Source: an uncultured Prevotella sp.
GTDB taxonomy: Bacteria > Bacteroidota > Bacteroidia > Bacteroidales > Bacteroidaceae
DNA: 37,528 nt
Assembly (NCBI GenBank): GCA_900772835.1
Contig: CAAGSA010000105.1
Coordinates: forward strand, 1-37,528
Reading direction: 5' to 3'
The notes below the pieces were generated by a model. It was not told the origin of the DNA. It saw only the letters and a list, made by a program, of their open reading frames with translations, and did not search any database. The position numbers were made by a program, and so were the translations under genes. The first letter of the stretch is position 1. Each line of letters starts with the position of its first letter. Positions 34,710-37,528 of the stretch are shown in pieces.

Positions 34710-34726
34710 ATCTGTCATTCTGTCAT
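34710..34726 (+). repeat. Left 17-bp inverted repeat flanking vapE
   Basis: ATCTGTCATTCTGTCAT, itself two CTGTCAT copies 8 bases apart. Its exact reverse complement is at 37149-37165. TTTTTT (34704-34709) lies immediately outside. Confidence 0.8.
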
Positions 34727-34962
34727 TTTATAATGTAAGGCTTTGATAATGAATAAAATAGCGTAGTGATAGATTTGTAAATAATTACAATATCTGTCAT
34801 ATATCTATCTTAAAACGTAATTAAATCGTTTAATTTGTTATTGAAAACGAAAGATTCTTTGCGTAATAATTATGTAAAAACCGATGTTTGGCTTCATAAA
34901 AAATATATTTCGGCTTGATTTTCTTATAATTTTATGTTGAAGATGGAGATTTTGCTTTTTTT

Positions 34963-34994
34963 CTTGTCCTTCAGCGAAAAATTTAGTATCTTTA
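34963..34994 (+). promoter_or_regulatory. Predicted vapE promoter
   Basis: CTTG (34963-34966), a 20-bp spacer and TATCTTTA (34987-34994), one base off TAnnTTTG. It would give a leader of about 205 bases that contains the whole 22-bp repeat array. Confidence 0.5.
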
Positions 34995-35019
34995 CAGCGT
35001 AATAAGACAAGTCGGAAGC

Positions 35020-35107
35020 ATGGCTTTTACAGTTTAAAAGGATGGCACTTTCGGGTCGTAACTATGGCACTTTCGAGTCGTAAGTCTATGGGTTATGGGT
35101 CGTAAGC
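35020..35107 (+). repeat. Array of 22-bp tandem repeats in the vapE leader (locus 3)
   Basis: Units start at 35020 (degenerate), 35042, 35064 and 35086. Units 2 and 3 are nearly identical: ATGGCACTTTCGGGTCGTAA and ATGGCACTTTCGAGTCGTAA, each plus two bases. Unit 4 keeps ATGGGTCGTAA. A decayed fifth copy may begin at 35108. The core CACTTTCGGGTCGTAA differs by one base from CACTTGCGGGTCGTAA at 23949. Confidence 0.85.
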
Positions 35108-35205
35108 CTATGGCTCTTGAATTTGTTGTTCCTTGCTTGGCTGTCTTTACCGTTATTTTAGGCGTTGCTGGGATAATAAACTTTACATCTAATATATAAG
35201 GAAAC

Positions 35206-37047
35206 ATGAAAATAACATTAGTAAGAAATACAAGGAAGAACGATTTGCGTTTGTCGTTGAAAACCTTCGAACAGCTGTTGCAGCAGATGGCAGACGAGAA
35301 GACCGGAAACAGAGTGGAGGCGTTCCGTGAGGCGGTGCCCCGGCTGTATGATGGGTATAGCCATTATAAGGGTATGGACACTTGGAACCACGTCTATCCG
35401 GCAGCGGAATATGTGAAGGACGGTAATGGAAATCTTCTCTTTCAGAGAAGTACCGGACTGCTACTCCTCTCGTTCTCGAATCTTGCGGATGCCGATGGGG
35501 TGGAGGAGGCGAAGCGCTCGGCGGCATTTCTGCCTTCAACTTTTGCTGCCGTGGAGAGTGCCGACGGATTGGGCATTCATATCCTCGTAAAGTATGCCGA
35601 TGATGACGGAAAACTTGCCGAAGAAGAGGCTGCCGCGGAACAGCTCTATCGCAACGCCTTCGCCGTGGCATCGTCTGTCTATCAAGCCGTGGTCAGGGGT
35701 GCGTTCGTGGCGTCTTCGCCAACTCTGCAGGATGAGTTCCTGATGACCTTTGACAAAGCCCCGTTCTTCAACGTCAAGGCTTCGCCGTTGAAGGTCAGCG
35801 GTATGTTGAAAAGGGAAATTCTCGAAAGACAGCAATTCGGTGCCGATGTCATGCCGGATGGCGAAGAGGCGGATGACAACGATGACAAGAAGAAGGAAGG
35901 CGTGAAGGAGACCATACAGAGGATGATAAAGTTTCTGAACGACAAGTATTCGTTCCGCTATAATACCATCATGAAATATACGGAATATATGCAGCACGAC
36001 GGCTGGCAGATGTTTCGTCCTGTAGACCCCCGCATGCAGAAGCAGATGACCCTTGAGGTGCAGCTCGCCGACATAAGGGTTTCAATAAAGGATGTGCGCA
36101 ACTACTTGGAGTCAAACATGATAAACAATTATTATCCCGTTGACGACTATCTCCAGGAATGTGACGGCAAGTGGGATGGCAAAGACCATATACGTCGCTT
36201 GGCGCGCACCGTGCCTACCGACAATCCCTATTGGGAAGACTGGTTCTATACCTGGTTCCTTGCCATGGTCGACCAGTGGCGCGGTTACTACAGGCGTACC
36301 TACGGCAACAGTATCGTGCCTCTTCTGATTTCGCGACAGGGCTTCAACAAGAGCACCTTCTGCCGTCGTCTTATTCCTGACGACATGCAATGGGGTTACA
36401 ACGACAACCTTGTGCTCTCCGAAAAGCGTCAGGTGCTGCAGGCCATGTCGCAGTTTCTGCTGATAAACCTTGATGAGTTCAACCAGATTCCGGCAAAGGT
36501 GCAGCAGGGATTCCTCAAGAATCTCGTGCAGCTGCCGTCGGTAAAGGTGAAACGGCCGTATGGCGGACATGTGGAGGAGTTTCCGCGTCTGGCATCGTTT
36601 ATCGCTACGAGCAATATGGACGATGTGCTTTTCGATCCGACAGGCAACCGCCGCTTCCTTGGTGTGGAACTTACGGGTCCTATTGATGTCAGCGAGCGTC
36701 CGAACTACAAGCAGCTGTACGCCCAGGCCCTTGCAGCTCTGGAGCGTGGCGACAAGCCGTATTTCGATGCTGCCACAACGGCGGAGATTATGACTTGGAA
36801 CAGCCAGTATCAGGTAGAGCAACCTGTATTGCAATGTTTCTTCGACAGCTTTACCGTTGCCAGGGACAAAACAGAAGGTCAATATATGTCAGTTGCCGCC
36901 ATTTATAAGGAATTAAAGTCAAAATATGGTGCCACTTTGGTCGGAAACAGCCTCATTTCCTTTGGTCGCAAGCTGAAGAATATTGATGGTATAATACACC
37001 GTCATTCTTCAAATGGAACTGAGTATCTGATAGTTAGGCGGTCTTGA
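35206..37047 (+). CDS. VapE/BT4734-type primase-helicase-like protein
   Basis: 613 residues. The N-terminal part (about 45-200) resembles the BT4734-like N-terminal domain, a PrimPol-type fold. The family's hydrophobic-DxD strand reads GLLLLSFSNL here (84-93), so catalytic aspartates seem lost, while the later SADGLGIHILVKY (118-130) strand is kept. An acidic/lysine linker (213-232) precedes the VapE P-loop ATPase (about 290-510). That has Walker A SRQGFNKST (376-384), with Asn where Gly is usual, Walker B LLINLDEF (418-425) and FIATSNMDDVLFDPTGNRRF. The C-terminus (about 545-613) is a winged-helix-like tail as in DUF3874 proteins. Relatives act in phage, satellite or island replication and possibly defence. 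No integrase, HU-like or amidase partner is visible in the window. Confidence 0.83.
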   Translation: MKITLVRNTRKNDLRLSLKTFEQLLQQMADEKTGNRVEAFREAVPRLYDGYSHYKGMDTWNHVYPAAEYVKDGNGNLLFQRSTGLLLLSFSNLADADGVEEAKRSAAFLPSTFAAVESADGLGIHILVKYADDDGKLAEEEAAAEQLYRNAFAVASSVYQAVVRGAFVASSPTLQDEFLMTFDKAPFFNVKASPLKVSGMLKREILERQQFGADVMPDGEEADDNDDKKKEGVKETIQRMIKFLNDKYSFRYNTIMKYTEYMQHDGWQMFRPVDPRMQKQMTLEVQLADIRVSIKDVRNYLESNMINNYYPVDDYLQECDGKWDGKDHIRRLARTVPTDNPYWEDWFYTWFLAMVDQWRGYYRRTYGNSIVPLLISRQGFNKSTFCRRLIPDDMQWGYNDNLVLSEKRQVLQAMSQFLLINLDEFNQIPAKVQQGFLKNLVQLPSVKVKRPYGGHVEEFPRLASFIATSNMDDVLFDPTGNRRFLGVELTGPIDVSERPNYKQLYAQALAALERGDKPYFDAATTAEIMTWNSQYQVEQPVLQCFFDSFTVARDKTEGQYMSVAAIYKELKSKYGATLVGNSLISFGRKLKNIDGIIHRHSSNGTEYLIVRRS

Positions 37048-37068
37048 TGCCAAAATCCCTGAATGACA

Positions 37069-37120
37069 GAAACTGACAGATAAAGCTTAAATATAAGCTT
37101 TTGTCAGTTTCTTTATTTTA
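37069..37120 (+). terminator. Long hairpin terminator after vapE
   Basis: GAAACTGACA (37069-37078) pairs with TGTCAGTTTC (37102-37111), and AAAGCTTA (37082-37089) with TAAGCTTT (37094-37101). There is a 3-base bulge (GAT) and an AATA loop, followed by TTTATTTTA. It starts 21 bases after the stop. Its arms carry the TGACA motif found in the flanking repeats. Confidence 0.82.
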
Positions 37121-37148
37121 TTGATATATTGCATATTACCTAAGCAGT

Positions 37149-37165
37149 ATGACAGAATGACAGAT
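37149..37165 (-). repeat. Right 17-bp inverted repeat flanking vapE
   Basis: ATGACAGAATGACAGAT on the plus strand, the exact reverse complement of 34710-34726, followed outside by TTTTTT (37166-37171). Confidence 0.8.
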
Positions 37166-37218
37166 TTTTTTGGAAAAACATTTTCCCTGCGATTATTGCA
37201 CGGCAAGAAAAATCCTTG

Positions 37219-37359
37219 TCAGTATGCCTTAAAATGCTTCAAGACTATATAGCCAAGAACTTTTCCTTGGTTTGCCGTGTCATTTTGTTTGCATTTATAA
37301 TTCTCCTGTAACGTCATTTGGTTCTGTACGAAGTCGAACTGCAACTTTACATCGCTCAT
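37219..37359 (-). CDS. Very small ORF, 46 residues, unknown
   Basis: ATG at 37359 to TGA at 37219-37221. The protein is MSDVKLQFDFVQNQMTLQEN followed by 26 more residues ending LKHFKAY. No homology is recognised, and there is no signal or membrane segment. The ATG directly follows the TAA of the next small ORF in the same frame, so the two may be halves of one interrupted gene or a tight pair. No good Shine-Dalgarno precedes this ATG. Composition is protein-like but too short to be sure. Confidence 0.35.
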   Translation of the reverse strand: MSDVKLQFDFVQNQMTLQENYKCKQNDTANQGKVLGYIVLKHFKAY

Positions 37360-37485
37360 TTAGTCTACATAATGTAACTTTACGTTCTGCTTACCGTCGC
37401 CGGTCCAACCATAGTTGGCACTTGCCTTGAACGGAGAAGTGAAGCCAGAGAAAGCAAACTCATTTTTATCTTTCAAATCACCCAT
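37360..37485 (-). CDS. Very small ORF, 41 residues, unknown
   Basis: ATG at 37485 to TAA at 37360-37362. The protein starts MGDLKDKNEFAFSGFTSPFK and ends NVKLHYVD. It is rich in Gly, Phe and Lys with one Trp, which is protein-like, but I do not recognise it. An in-frame TGA lies just upstream of the ATG, so it is not the tail of a longer gene. Codon use looks ordinary for the region. It could be a small soluble protein or the front half of a gene interrupted at 37360. Confidence 0.4.
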   Translation of the reverse strand: MGDLKDKNEFAFSGFTSPFKASANYGWTGDGKQNVKLHYVD

Positions 37486-37528
37486 GTTTCAATTCCATAA
37501 AGGTTCGATTAATATTCAGAAACAGAGA

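Larger units (their letters stand above)
34532..35205. other. 674-bp AT-rich intergenic region between metA and vapE
   Basis: Divergent spacer with the metA promoter at the left edge. It also holds an inverted-repeat copy (34710-34726), another ATCTGTCAT (34792-34800) and a predicted vapE promoter (34963-34994). The 22-bp repeat array (35020-35107) and a poor Shine-Dalgarno (AAGG before ATG 35206) complete it. The part 34650-35000 is strikingly AT-rich compared with flanking genes. No convincing open frame is present. Confidence 0.75.
37121..37528. other. Right-end region beyond the vapE terminator
   Basis: Contains the right inverted repeat (37149-37165), a small hairpin (GGAAAA/TTTTCC at 37172-37186) and two tiny minus-strand ORFs. 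The ends CACGGCAA (37199-37206) and TTGCCGTG (37272-37279) form a distant inverted repeat inside the second ORF area. No longer gene, transposase or tRNA is visible. Confidence 0.6.

Noticed and set aside
34712..34726. PhoB box, because CTGTCAT repeats resemble the enterobacterial Pho box
   Set aside because: The two copies are 8 bp apart, not 11, and an exact inverted copy lies downstream of the gene; this fits a flanking repeat better than an operator.
34704..37171. Prophage or integrative element extending through this region
   Set aside because: No integrase, recombinase, relaxase, tRNA or phage structural gene is visible; only the single vapE-type gene with flanking repeats.

Overview
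The window looks like the chromosome of a Bacteroidales bacterium, most probably Prevotella or a close relative. The evidence is convergent. Secreted proteins carry type IX secretion C-terminal signals. There are PorT-like, Porin_O_P-like, DUF4924 and DUF4836-type proteins. Nearly every mapped promoter has the Bacteroidetes form, a TTTG-like -33 element 19-20 bp upstream of TAnnTTTG. All assignments rest on reading the sequence; no database search was run.

Layout from the left. A truncated secreted protein (2-319) converges on a BadF-type sugar kinase, which diverges from a large MscS-type channel (1398-3743). Next come a minus-strand Cof-type HAD phosphatase and a ROK sugar kinase, each with its own hairpin terminator. 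A plus-strand cluster follows (LysE exporter, DUF4924, rfbD, prfC) and ends at a strong terminator. After that come a nucleoside permease with its own promoter and a run of bifunctional nuclease, rsmE, DUF4836-like lipoprotein, ABC ATPase, FtsX-like permease and cupin. A Porin_O_P-type porin then faces the minus-strand run histidine kinase, T9SS-CTD protein, uvrA. To its right are a LysM/periplasmic-binding-fold protein with a PorT-like barrel, a POT peptide transporter, a minus-strand TonB-dependent receptor, and the minus-strand run metA, U32 peptidase, zinc-ribbon membrane protein.

The right end (about 34.6-37.5 kb) is the accessory part. A lone VapE/BT4734-type primase-helicase-like gene follows an AT-rich leader and ends in a long hairpin. 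The unit lies between perfect 17-bp inverted repeats (34710-34726 and 37149-37165), each bordered outside by TTTTTT, and TGACAG motifs cluster around it. Beyond it are two very small minus-strand ORFs joined in frame by TAA-ATG.

The least expected structure is a family of degenerate 22-bp tandem repeats, with a core close to CACTTGCGGGTCGTAA. It occurs as four-unit arrays in three unrelated intergenic regions (3789-3876, 23944-24031, 35020-35107), the last in the predicted vapE leader. Other points of note are a MetA whose residue 111 predicts acetyl-CoA rather than succinyl-CoA use, a TonB receptor promoter so close to its ATG that the mRNA may be leaderless, and a G9 tract inside the histidine kinase gene.
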